The translations under genes were made by a program, and so were the position numbers. Shown here piece after piece: positions 33,501 to 45,789 of a stretch of 64,000 nucleotides of DNA (the stretch's first letter is position 1; each line of letters begins with the position of its first letter). This DNA is from Bryoerythrophyllum caledonicum (Eukaryota; Streptophyta; Bryopsida; Pottiales; Pottiaceae): contig OZ020525.1 of assembly GCA_963971425.1 (NCBI GenBank), positions 19,660,187 to 19,724,186 of the forward strand, in the 5' to 3' direction. The notes under the pieces were generated by a model. The model ran no database searches. It saw only the letters and a program-made list of their open reading frames with translations, and was not told the DNA's origin.

Positions 33501-35248
33501 ATTACAAGCGCGTCGTCGATTTAGTTGGGGAAGTGCGGGAGGAACTCGAAGCTCTTGTTCCTGAGACGTGGAAAGATGAGCTTCGGGAGTGCATGGACCT
33601 GGAACTCATCTCTCAGGTGACTGACTAACTAGCCTTATCTCTTCCCTCATTTTTTCCAGGAGGTTACTAACTTGTTGTTCTTTTCGTTGGTAGATTTTGG
33701 ATTCTGGAAGCAACGACGTGGAGTACTTGCGCCGCTTGTTAGACTATGCGTCAGGGTTGATCCTGAAGCTGGGATCTCCAGCGCGCGACAGCCCTGCGAA
33801 AGCTGCGCATGAGTCTTTGGTGAAGGAATTATCCGCCACTGTCTCTTCAGACACCTTCTTCACAACTCTTGTGAAAGGCCTCCGGTTCATATTCGAGCAG
33901 CTGCAGGTGAGAGAGACCTCCGCATCCTTCACTATTTCAGACCGTTGTGTGCTTCCCTTTGATTTTCCATTGAGATTAATCTTCTACGATCAATGCAGGT
34001 GCTTAAGCAAGATATTAGTGTGACTCGATTGCGAGCGATTGCCCCCCTCATTGGTGGAACAGTCGGCGTCGATTACTTGCGCAGCGCTTTCTCATCTCGC
34101 CACCAAATCACCACGGCTCCATCGTTTGCGGACGTTTCAGAGCGACTCCCGAACACAGTGAGCTGGCTCAATGAAGCTCTCAAGACGCTCCAACATGAGA
34201 AACTAGAACTGGAAACCTCCTTAGCCCCTGTTCAAGCATCACTGCCTCTGAAGCCAACAAGCGCAGCAATACCGCCCATGCGCACTGGAGGCCGCCTCGG
34301 TGTCTCGAAAGCACCTTCAGCTGGATCTTCAACACTTCCTTCAGGTCTGAAACGTGCCTTCATATCAACAGGCTGCATCTGACACTTCAAGCCTCTATAC
34401 AATCTAGCTCATGTTGTAGAGTACGCTTTTTTCTCTTCGTTGGTTCCTTTTTCTTGAGCTTTAGTTGACACAACTTATGTGGGGATTCTCTCAGTTGAGA
34501 AGAGATTCTCTGAGGTGCAGTGGACGTCCAACGAGACTTTGGTGCGCTTGGGGCTGCTGCAAATCCTTCGCAGTAACGAGGCGGCGAATGTGGAGTCCAT
34601 CGCAGAGACGCTTGCTCTCAACACCGCACGGCTGCATGGTTACCAGAACGCGTTTCAACAGATCCTCGTCATAGCAACTGGGTCAGTAATCCTCGCCTTC
34701 CCACTTTGTTAGTAGCATATGTAAGATACCCCCTCCACCACTAAACTATTAGATGATTTTCCTACAGGTTGCTGATAGCGAGACAAGGCCTGGTCTCTCA
34801 GGGCATCACGGGGCGCCACCTCGAAGCCACGATAGAATCCGGGAAGCAGAAGCTGGAGCTGCTGCTGAACGACCCCGCCGCGTCGCTCACCCAGATCGGC
34901 GCCGTCCTGGCCGAGATCGCCAACAACCGGACCGACGAAGCCAGCGCCATGAGCACGGAGCTCCTGACGAGAGTGCTCCGGAAGAGCCTCTCCCCAGACG
35001 ATCCCGTGTTCGCCAGGGTCTCCTCCGCCGTCGGCGCCGCCTTCCGAGCGTACCTCATCCTGGGTGGGAAAAGCTCCCAAGCCACGGCGGTCGCCCACGC
35101 CTCCCTCAAGAAGATCGGCGGGCTCTACCTCGTGGAGAAGGTGACCGCCACGGCGGAGTCCCTCGAGGTTGTGGCCGAGGTCACGTCCAGAGTGCACGCG
35201 CCCTGGTACTCTTGCATTTCGGAGGGAGTAACTCTGCCTCACCTCTAA
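30516..35248 (+). CDS. TCP11: TCP11-domain (T-complex 11-like) protein, copy 1
   Basis: Ten exons: 30516-30746, 30841-30965, 31271-31724, 31826-31938, 32028-32868, 32960-33616, 33694-33906, 33999-34344, 34495-34681, 34768-35248. Phases agree and encode about 1,215 aa. Residues 1-77 hold a conserved acidic N-terminus (GVAFDIEISECVIS). Exon 3 (about residues 119-270) is a charged coiled coil rich in Arg, Glu and Ala. The C-terminal TCP11 domain starts near residue 706 (ELTNEHIVNEMFHDAKW) and runs to the end. Plant TCP11-like proteins are usually about 1,000-1,200 aa with this layout; their molecular role is poorly known. Animal TCP11 acts in sperm tail and PKA signalling. The last exon is much more GC-rich than the equivalent exon of copy 2. 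About 37 codons present in copy 2 are missing at the intron 34345-34494. Confidence 0.9.
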
Positions 35249-36453
35249 TTCAGTCGGTGGAGAAGAAGTGTCGGTGGGGATGCTGTTTTCGGTGTCATTA
35301 TAGTGTATTATCTGCTAGGTAACTATTTTTTAAGGCTGTAATTAAGGCTGGTTTCGGTAATTATTACCGTAGTGATGTTTCATTTGTACAATTTCAAAAC
35401 TATTCTTTTTCCAGTGTGTAGTGTACAGAGGAAGTGCCGGTGATTGTTTAGAATCATCATTGCTGCTTTCGGAGCCGTGGCGGTTTATGTAGCATTCGGA
35501 AAGCTGTGTCGGAAGGGGTTCTTGTGTAGTGTTGATAGTTAATAAAGGTACCTGCTTCACGTCAACGTTTGGTGTCGTTGCTTTTGTCGGATTGTTGTAT
35601 TTCCATGTCAAGAGCCTCTCTTATAATATGGCGGGCAATCCCTTGAGCCACCTGGCAAATAACTAAAGTCAGATACAATAATATGCAAACATTCTAATAT
35701 TCTTACTACATAAAAAAAAGAGGATTGCTACATCAAGTCTTCATAAAAGTCCAGACCATAACATTCATCCTCCCTCAATGGGTAGATTTACCTGTGGACG
35801 AGGTTTTGATAACAGGAAAGATCAGCACCAAGTTCCTCCAGATTTTCTCTGCTCAGCTCAGTTGTTCACCTGCTTTTCATGGTATTAAGTTAGTAAAGCT
35901 CATAGCCTTTTTTGTTCAGATATAGTAACCCATTTATCTCCGGAGCTTCTCAAATTACAGAAAACCGGGAAAAACAACACTAGAACATGGCAAACGAAAT
36001 TGAAGCCTTGAATGGAGAGGGGCACAAGTCGTAGCGGACAGAATACAGGGAACCTTCAAAGAAAGTAGGTTTGGCGTCATACACATAGGAACATTATACA
36101 CTTCCACTTTAACATATCCCAGCAATCTTTGTCCTTAGACGATGAACTTTATAGCTTCAAAAGCCCAAAACTTCAGTCTCCAGGATAGCTGGTTCACCTG
36201 TGATGCACCATGTCGAATCATATGCAACTCGAGGGAATAATTTATTTCCACTTACTATAGAATTGATACTTGGCAGTTTACAAACCACTCGAGAAGAATT
36301 TGATATCATAACCAAATGAGAACGATAATTTAGCTATCACAGATGACTGAGCAGCTCTCAAGTACCGTTGTGCTCTAGAATTGAAGTTACCAAGACTTTA
36401 ATAATCAAGAGCAACCAATAATCATGGTTGAGGTGAGGTGAAGACAATTTACA
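35249..36453. other. Convergent 3' flanks of TCP11-like gene 1 and MYCBPAP gene
   Basis: The two genes converge here. An AATAAA lies at about 35541-35546 on the plus strand, about 290 bp after the TCP11 stop, and could be its poly(A) signal. The remainder is AT-rich with no supportable gene. Confidence 0.4.
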
Positions 36454-39400
36454 TCAACTCATTATGGGAAGTCGACTTTGCTCTTTTGTAAGTTCCAGCT
36501 TGTGTCGCTCCAACGAGAAGATGCTCCAGCATTTCGTTTCATCGTCTGCTGGTGTGTCGGCTATCTGCTGGGCCATGCGATCCATGACAGCGGCTTGCGT
36601 CCGCTCAACGTCCGCTTGGTAGTGATTGAGCCCCTCCGGCATAGCACATCTGAGCTCACTCATGATCTGAATCCACTTGAAACAGTATGTCAGCATCTCC
36701 TGGTTCTCCGCGGGGCTCGCTGCCACAACCTCGTGCTTCACCTCGGTCTCCCAGAATTTCACCAGGTCCGATTTTTCCTGAAAAATAAATTCCAGTAATG
36801 TACAGCTCAATCAGAAACAGAAATGGTAGCCATATTAGTTAATATACTACACTCGTATGTTGGTATCAAACTAAGCTAAAGATACGAATGACACTTCAAA
36901 TTTCCGTAGATTAAAAAAAAAAACTTCTTCTGTGTCTCCAAAGTACCCCATGTGTTGCAAAATTTCTGCTTTCTATAGGTGTATTCTTTCTTAGAGCTAT
37001 GGCAATGGACACTTCTGTCCTCATGGGCACTTAGGAGTTAAGATGTTGAGAAAAAAATGAATAATATTGAAGACTTGACAATGAGGGAAGGGCACAGAAC
37101 CGAAGAACAAGTACCTGCATACTTCCAGTCTCCTTGATACGTTCTGCTTCAAGCAGATCCTCTCGTTCCTTCTCAGCCATCTCTCGCAGGTAGGTCGAGT
37201 AGAAGCTTTGCACCAATTGTTCAGCTGCTGGACGGATGGAATCTTCTGTGACCCTCTCAAAAATCTCCTCAACAGCACCAGCCAGGCTGTACAGCGTGTG
37301 GTACATGGAAAAATGAAGCAGAGTAGTCTGATGGGGCGGAATTTGAGCTAAACTGAGTAGCTTGTCAAATTGGTCCTGTGCTTGCCCACGAATCCAGTCG
37401 TCCTGAATCATGCCAATGCCGTCTGATATCGCTCCAACAGACCCATTCCAGACGTCCTCAACTGGCGCCTGAGCTGGTTCTTCTGAGTCCGCCCTAGAGG
37501 TTAGGGATGGTGCTTCAGTGGTTTGCGTCCTTGCCACAGACCCGGGGCCCAAGAGCGCTGCCAAGGTCTTGTCAAATGCTGAGAGTTCACTGGAATAATC
37601 AGAAACTTTGCTCGCATCTATATGGTCTCGAGATGGTAAAGGTGAAATCAGACTCCCAGGCTTTCTCACCAAATCGTCTTTCTCCGAACTTGCAGGGACT
37701 TCTTCCTCAACTGGTGGTTGATCTCTGAGTTCATTCCCCACGGCCCTGGCTAGAACGTCTAACTTGGTGTACACAGACGGTATAAAGTACACAGGTGGCT
37801 CCATGAAAAGATTTATCTTGATGAAGTCGAAAGCCTCAGATGAGAACTTGTACGCTGCGTAATTCCTGAACTCTTCTGTTGGGCGAGAAAGCTTGAGAGC
37901 CCTGTCTTGGATGATTTCTAAGTTTTCTCCAATGCCACGCATTAGCTCCCGGGAGTTCAAGGCTTGGGTAAACTTGTTATACAATTTCCTACAAGTTCCA
38001 ATCGCTGACTAAGCTGACTGAGCAGACTCATGAGTTCGTAGAAATTAAGTGTTTTTCATCTCATACCTGTTTAACTCCTTTAAGGTAGCCACTCCCTTGA
38101 GGTAGAGCGGCTTGAATGGCCGACGCAGTTTTGGAACTACACGCAATACCCAACTCTCCATGAAAAAGCCCTCTATCTCCGAGCGAAAGCTGAAGGTGAA
38201 TGCTCTAGCTCGTCCAGGAAGTACACTTCCGGATCCGTTCATCACTGTAAAATTTCTGCAATTCGTTATGTGTGCTCCTGTGAGAAACCATACTTACATA
38301 ATTAGTACAGAAGACGCTGAATCTCCAGTTCACAAACTCAAAGTTCTGAACTCGAGATCAACCGAAATGCGAAATGATGGGTGTATTTGCAGGAAGATCT
38401 GGAATAATACACCATCATATAATGGAGGAGAAAGATCCAGAAGGAGCCGACCTAAGGTGCGTCTTGGGGTTGTCGCGCCCAAATTTTCCAGAGGTCTCCG
38501 TTCCCATCTGTAGAAAAGGGCAGTGTTGCCTATGTTCTCCAATGTCACCATGTTACCCGTCACCTCACCTACATGAAAGTTTTTGAGATTATCTATGAGG
38601 CAAATGATAAGTCTAACACTAACAATTGATCTCCAGTCCACTTTGAATCATCTGTGCCAAAAGTAAATAATTATCAATCTTAAGAAAACGAATTCAAGGA
38701 ATAGACTTGAGTTTGAGTTCAGAAACACTTCAAAAGTGTACCTGTTCTATCTCTAATAGATAGAATAGTCAAATCTAGAAGCTCAGCATGAAAGTAACTC
38801 TCCTCAAAGTGGAATTTAAAAACTAGGGTCACCTATGAATTGTAAGAATCTAATTAGGCACAAGTAAACAAAAGAGAATGGGAATACTTACAGGGTTTGC
38901 AAGCAAAATGAAGCGGCCCAGGATTGCTCAAGTATCCCCATGGACAATCGTTATACACTGGATGCTTTGGGCATCTCCCTGGAATATGTGGGCTTGGCTT
39001 ATATACCTGTAAGATCAAAAAAAAAAACGATTGAAGTACATGGTCATGATCCTCAGCCTCTCATGGGAAATTAGCTCAGAAAAGCACCTTCTGCTCCTCT
39101 TTGCACAAAGAAGTACGGTCTTTCGGTGCTCGCTTACGTAGAGATTCTCCAAATACCTGCATAACAAATGAAGCTTTCTTACAGCAACTCTAGTAACAGC
39201 TGCTTCATGAATTGCTTATTCTGTTTTGACCTAAATGAGAAGTAAGCAAGACGTTGGACCTCACACACAATTAGTCAAAACTCATAGCAATTTTGAATAA
39301 AAGAGGGACAAGACAAGAAGTCAGCTGCATCGAAGGATAAGATCAGTGCAGAACCTTTAAATAAGGAAACTCTGGATAGTTGGGCTCTTCCTTCCTCAGT

Positions 39401-40317
39401 CTTTCTGCGATACTGGCACAATACCTTTCCCATCTCTCCCATTCTTTCTTCCTCTTCTTCAAATGGGCATCTGAGTGTTCAAAGAATTTGAGAACAGGCT
39501 GCACTTTATCAGCATACCCAATGCGCTCCACCAGTTTCCAATCTGGAATAAGTTTGTTAGGTGGAAACTTGAATCCTCTCCATATCTCTGTCGTTACTTC
39601 GTGGGGAGCGCCGTGCAGACTTACTTCCCACTGCGAAGAGGTTCAGTCTCAGTTCTTTGTCTACCAGCCGTTACATGACTGGGATAACACAAAATAGACG
39701 ACCAGCTCAGGAAAAAGGTATTACCTCATTCTCCATTGGACAAAGGTCTTCAAAAATCTTCACATTATCCATCACGACCCTATTCTCCAGTTTCACTCGA
39801 TACATAGACTGAAGCTCCATCAGCACATCCTGCAGCCTTTTGCCAAATTTCTCGACAAACCTTTGATTGATGCAATTCCATTCTTCGTAGAACCAATAGT
39901 ATTCCCTGCAATCCTCATTTTAAACACACATGCTCGGTTCAAACACATGTTCAAACATTGCCCATTTATGTATTCGACGAGACAGAATAATGAACTCATA
40001 TACACCTCTTCTCTTCAAACTACACAGGTTCTATCATCAGACAAAATATTGAATGAGTGTAACGCGAAGACTCACTCAAGAGCATGATACTCCTTTTTCT
40101 CGGCTATGCGTTGATAGACATGCGGCCATTTCTCTTTCTTCTGCGATGGAGGTGGTGTATCTGGTGCCGCATTCTTCCTCAGCTCCAAAGCTCTCCCGGA
40201 TCTCCTGGAAATTCTTGGCGTCGTCGGAGCACGCAAACTACCAGGACCACGCAAACTACCAGGAGCACTACCAGGACGCAAACTACCAAAATTCGAAGTA
40301 CCATAAGAGAGTACCAT
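36454..40317 (-). CDS. MYCBPAP: MYCBP-associated protein (axonemal, ASH-type domain)
   Basis: Nine exons (minus): 40076-40317, 39725-39905, 39355-39630, 39088-39156, 38892-39006, about 38340-38568, 38067-38244, 37115-37988, 36454-36777. That gives about 820 aa, slightly shorter than human MYCBPAP. The N-terminus is Pro/Ser/Arg-rich. A charged central part carries CPKHPVYNDCPWGY, then an ASH/MSP-like beta domain split over exons 6-7 (GNMVTLENIGNTALFYRWE, then VLPGRARAFTFSFRS and FFMESWVL), and a helical C-terminus. The donor of exon 6 is uncertain, so up to about 35 residues there may be intronic. In animals the protein belongs to the sperm axoneme/central apparatus. In a plant this implies flagellated sperm. 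It sits between the two inverted TCP11-like genes, 0.7 kb from copy 2 and 1.2 kb from copy 1. Confidence 0.8.
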
Positions 40318-41041
40318 TGTTGCGATTGCACAAGCGCTCTATTGTTCAATTACTCCTCTCCAGCGGAGAAGCAGGATGTCGACGTCCGAGAAATTAGTAC
40401 CTGCTGCGGCGGATCAGGGGAGAGGACAAGCAGCAGTTGCGGTGAATCAGGAAACTCTGCGAAGCAAATTGCAGAAGGCTTGTTTCTTAACTGAACACCG
40501 AAAGAGACGACGATGCTCATCCCTCTGTGAACTTCCATCCGTGCATCTCCCCTTCACATGATTCCTGTGATATTGAGCCTCCCAACAGTTCCCAGGTTCT
40601 GCAGCTCCTACCCCAATAACTTCCTCGTCGCCACTTCAAAAAACATGATTGGGCGTATACTACAATACCTGTTGATCTGCACAGCTTGATCTCTTTCGGA
40701 CGCCTCTGAACTGATGCTTCCTGAACGTGAGCAAGAAAGTGAAAACCATCCGATGAGGCGAAGAGATGTTGATGAGCGGCATCGTGAGGCATGATGCAGA
40801 ATAGACGACAAACCTTCGTCCATGTACAGGATGAAAAAATTGAAATAAATGATTGCAGAAATTGATGGAAACGGTTAGTGGCAAGTAAAAGGAAATCAGC
40901 TGAAAAGGAGAATGAAGATCAGTACAACTGTCATGGCTTTTGGCGACGAGATCGTGAAATCAGAGGCGTTGAAAGCCCAGTTTTGAAAGGTTTTGAATGT
41001 GTAAGCGATGGTGCACGGGGAGTGTTCTGGCGTTGTGAGTT
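40318..41041. other. Intergenic: MYCBPAP promoter side and TCP11-like gene 2 3' flank
   Basis: 724 bases between the MYCBPAP start codon and the stop codon of TCP11-like gene 2, both transcribed on the minus strand. It should contain the 3' UTR of copy 2 and the MYCBPAP promoter. Short open frames are present, none convincing. Confidence 0.4.
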
Positions 41042-44000
41042 CTACTCTGATGAGGTGCGAAATGCGCCGACGATGCAAGAGTACCAAGGCTCATGGACTC
41101 GGCATGTCACTTCCGCGACCGCCTCAAGAGCATCCGCTGCGGCAATCACCTTGTCCATCAGATAAATCCCGCCGACCCTCTTCAGGGCTGCCTGTGCTAT
41201 TACCATGGCCTCCGAGCTCTTGCCAAGGATGAGTAACCCTCGTAAGCTGGTCTCGACAGCAGCCGAGACGCGCGCGAACACCGGATCATCGGGTGAGAGG
41301 CTCTTCTTGAGAACCCTGGTCATGAGCTCTGCGCTCATGGGCGGATCACTCGTCTCCACTTCGTCAACTCTATTCGCAATCTCAGCAAGCGCCGTTCCAA
41401 CCTGCGTCAGAGAAGATGTCGTCTCATTGAGCAGAATTTCCAGCTTCTGCTTGCCCTTCTCCATTATCTCTTCCAACTTCAGGCTCGCAATGTCTTGGCT
41501 TATGAGCCCTTGTCTCGCCACCAGCAATCTGCACCTCCAACAAATGTCACTTCAGTTGGAGTCACATTTTCCTAAACAGTTATTGAAGCTATGTGTGGTA
41601 TTCAACTAACCCAGTAGCTATCACGAGGATCTGTTGGAAAGCATTTTGACAGTCACGAAGCCGAGTGGTATTGAGAGCAAGAGTCTCCGGCACCCATGGC
41701 TCCTGCGCTGGCTCATTACGGCGAAGGATTCGTAGGAGGCCTAAATGGACTAACGTGGAGGAGCTCTTCCAATCTACTTCATATAATCTCTTGCCTCCTG
41801 AAAATCGTTCCATAATAGAATCAGTTACCCACTCAGATAAGAAAGGAAGACATTCCATTACAGAGTAGTCGGTCCAACCTGGAGGGTGAAGTCCTGACCC
41901 AGCCGTTGGTAAAGCAGCTGCCAGGCCGCTGGAGACACCGATTCGTCCACCAGTGCGCATCGATGACGGAGGAGGTAGTCCTGATGCAACCGAGCTCAGC
42001 GTTGTAGGCAATGTTCCCTGGACAGGTGCAAGTGAGGCTTCTAACTCGGCCTTCTCCTGCTCAAAGCTCTGAAAGCTTTCAGTAAACCAGACGAGAGTGT
42101 TTGGTAAGCGTTGGCTGATTTCTGCAAGATTGGCCCCGATTTCAAGTTGGTATCTCGATGAAAAAGATTTACGCATGTATTCTACACCAGCAGTTCCGCT
42201 AATCAAAGGAGCCAGGGCGCGTAAACGAGTTGCACTAATGTCCTGTTTCAGCACCTGCAATAGAATTCCAAACGATTGGAAAAGTTCTGGACTAAAAGGT
42301 GCAAAGCTCAACAAGAAGTAGACCAAATTGAGAATTTAAACATGCTAATCAAGGTGAGTCGATCTCACCTGAAGTTGCTCGAAGATGAAACGGAGGCCCT
42401 TGACAATCGTGATAAAGAATGCGTCCTCTGGGTCTTTGCTGCCTGAAGACACGGTAGCTGCCAATTCTTTAACCAAAGACTCATGAGCAGCTTTAGCAGC
42501 GCCATCACGAGCTGGAGAACCAAGCTTCAATATTAACCCAGATGCGTAGTCTAACAGCCGTTGCAAGTGCTCAACATCATTGCTTCCTGTCTCGAGAATC
42601 TACACAAGTGCATGCCTTACAGTTAGAGCTTCAACATACATAGCTATTAGAAGGATCAGGAATTAGGTGTTTCTCGAGTAATCGTCGACCTGAGCGATCA
42701 ATTCCAAGTCCATGCATTCTCGGAGCTCATCTCTCCACCCTTCCGGAACAAGGGCTTCAAGTTCCTCTCGCACTTCTCCTATCAAACTAACAAACCGCTT
42801 GTAATCGGTTGGCTTCTGCGCCAAACCAGCTGCAATACTGTCCCAGAACGCATTCTCCATTGTCGTGCGCACCTGTGTCTGTCAAACACACAATCGACAC
42901 GAGTGGATAATATGGAAAAAAATTGCAAAAAAGAGAAGAATATATCATATGTGTAATTGCTAACCAGAAGTGTAAACAGTGTCTGATTGTACCTGAATCT
43001 CAATAATTCGTTTTGTGGCCAAGGAAAGCTCTGGCCCTGTTGGCGACGCGCCTCCATTCTTCAGCTGCCATTTAGCATCGTGCAGCATTTCATTCACTAT
43101 AGTCTCATTGGTGAGCTCAGCGCTAGCTTGATGATTTGGTGACGATTCTTGTGTCTCTTGTACCAAGAGGCTCACAGGAACCCTTCGAATTGGAGGCGGG
43201 AAGGTGAATTGAGGCTTCACGACTTTAGGGGCCCCTTTATCTTTGCCCTCGATCTCTTGCCTGGCGCCAGCTTCAGATGGGGGTGGATTTGCAGATTCGC
43301 CATTTAGAGACTCAGAAGATGTAACTGATCCAGATCCAGTGAGGGCGACAAATGGAGAATATATTGGAGCACCCTCTGCAATGGCATCTGCATGCTTGGT
43401 ACGAGCCTCCCTCAAGGCTTCTTCCAGTCGCTTCACTCCAGCCTTCCCAGTAAGATGCAGTATCCGGTCTTGCAGTAATCTCTGATCTTGAAGCACCTGC
43501 AACAAGATGCCAACAGTCGAATGTGGTGCATATGTGAAACAAAACTCAGCATTAGAGGATAAAGTTCATCTAAATTCAACAACTATACCTGAGAACGGAT
43601 TGCCTGAACATCAGGGTTGAGAACAGAGACATCTCCACCAGTAGGGAATTTACACTTCTGAAGCATGGAGACTTCTAACTGACAGGACATGCGTGTCATC
43701 TCTTCCTCCAGAACGCGCGCGTCCTTCACCTTCCACGCTACAAAATGGTACAAGTAAGCACACCAAGCTGCATCAAACGCAGCTAACTGTGCAGCAAACG
43801 GTCGGAACGAAGGCAACAGAACCGGGGCTCCCGTTTCAGCGGGCCACTCTGATCTAGATCTTTGAGGAGATCCGTTGGGAGAGGAAGGCCCAGCTGGGGT
43901 AGACCGGGAGCCATCGAGGATGATTCCCATCAAAGTTTCAAACTCCGGCAAAAGCCTTTCTGCTGCTTCCGAGAGAGCCAACTCCCGTTTCTCCGACCCG

Positions 44001-45789
44001 GTACTGAACACACCCTCTGGCTGGCCCAGTATCATATAAGCACACAGGAAGACGCGAGCAGGGTACCGATCCAGCTCTTCCTTCGCTTTCGAAGCCACAG
44101 GAGCCACCGGTACAGTGTCTTTCGGAGGAAGCCCAAGCTTGCTTCTGCGTAAATCCTTGTCCTTTCTTATCAGAATACTGGTGCTGGAAGGACGAGATCT
44201 CCGCGCTGGCATCGACACATGCTTCAACAAATGGTCAATGTTCGTCACCATGGTGGACTGGCCTTCGAGAGATAGCTTCAGGCGGCTCTCAATCCGCGCC
44301 AGAAGTGCCTTGACAGTCCGAAGGGACGTGGGCGAAGTGATCCGGGATGCGAGCTCTTCAAAGGACACGGACGTCGATGACTTCCCGTCCAAGCCGCACG
44401 CTGCGTAATTCTGCGCCAATTCATGCGTCGTGCACCTGGATTGCCGGAACTGTCTCCAACAGCTGCAACGGAAGAACTTCAACGGTTAAAAAGCTCTTTC
44501 TCAAGATCCACAACATGTTCATTTGTCATCAGAAAGCTCCCTTACCGAGTAAGCTTGCGGCAAAGACGGTCACCCTGTTTGAGTTTCTGCTGGCAAGAAT
44601 TCCGACAACCACCACGTTTTTGCAGAAACTCTGCACGCTGCCTTCTCGCCTGGTTTTCCCAAACCATCCACAACATGAAGAGACAATACTTGGTGCATCC
44701 AACTCAAAGACGAAAGGAGATTCGCTTACACGCTGCAAGCGCGCCTCAAGCTTCTCTCGTTTGTTCCTCCGCTCCAGCTCTCGTTCACGGACAACCTCCT
44801 CCGCAACGCGGCGAGCCTGCAGGACGGTGGCTTGGGCGCGGCACTTGCCAGCTTCGATGAGACAGGCGCGCTTTTCTTCAGCAGCCGCGATTTTCTGGCA
44901 GATCGTCAAGCGAAGCGCTTCAATGCGCTCCCGATTCTTGCCTTCCTGATTCGTTCTCACGACTGCCGAGTGCGCTGACCTCTCATGCGCGGCCGCCCTG
45001 CGTTGCTTCTCCAGCTCTAAGAGCGCCAGTCTGTTGGTCTCCGCTTGGTGCACTCGCGACTCCACTTTGCAACCGAGCTCTTCCCGCTCTCGCTCCATGC
45101 GAAGATGCGTCTCGGTCTTGGCCGCCAGCCGAAGCTCATGGATCCTCGTAAATCTCAAATGCTCTTGCGCTTGAAGCTCCGCCCTGACTCACTGACATAC
45201 ATTAGCGCCAAATAACAGCAGCTAAACACTATGTCAGAAAGTGTATAAAGTTACGGTGCTACCTCTTGTGCTCAGCAGCAGACAGTTTAGCTTCAAGTCG
45301 CTGAGCCAAATCCTCGGAGCCAGAGTGCGGAGGGCTCACCCTCCGCTTAGGGCGCGCTTTGTTCGCCAACCATTCATGAAATTGCTGCAAGAGAAAACGA
45401 CAAAAACAAACATTCATGAAAGTCAATGTCCAAACACTCAATCATGAATTGCTGCAAGAGAACAAAAGAATTCACAAAAGCTCTGTCCACACACTCATTG
45501 CTGCAAGAGAGATTCCAAAATTACAGTCTGTCCAGAGCGACAAACCCTAATTGTGAAGGCAGCACCCTACCTGGCGCCTCAGTTCCGCCTCTTTGAGGCG
45601 CGTCTCGATGTCATCCAGGCTCTTCGTCTTGCTTTCGAGGCTGTCCTCGAGGCGCTGCTGCAGCCACTTCGGCACGGGCGAATTCGAGATGACGCACTCC
45701 GAAATCTCAATGTCGAACGCGACGCCCGTCCCTCCGAAATTCGCCATCATGTTGTTCCCCGCCTGGTCTCTGTGAACTGTCGTTGCCAT
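41042..45789 (-). CDS. TCP11: TCP11-domain (T-complex 11-like) protein, copy 2
   Basis: Ten exons (minus): 45571-45789, 45263-45384, 44730-45183, 44546-44649, 43589-44462, 42993-43496, 42690-42878, 42369-42599, 41611-42254, 41042-41528. They encode about 1,275 aa. The layout equals copy 1: N-terminal GVAFDIEISECVIS, a coiled-coil exon of exactly 454 nt as in copy 1, and a TCP11 domain from about residue 718. Two structural differences: an intron at 42879-42992 that copy 1 lacks, and an uninterrupted exon 41611-42254 that includes about 37 codons (WTDYSVMECLPFLSEW region) absent from copy 1, where an intron stands instead. Both copies look intact, without stops or frameshifts. Confidence 0.9.
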
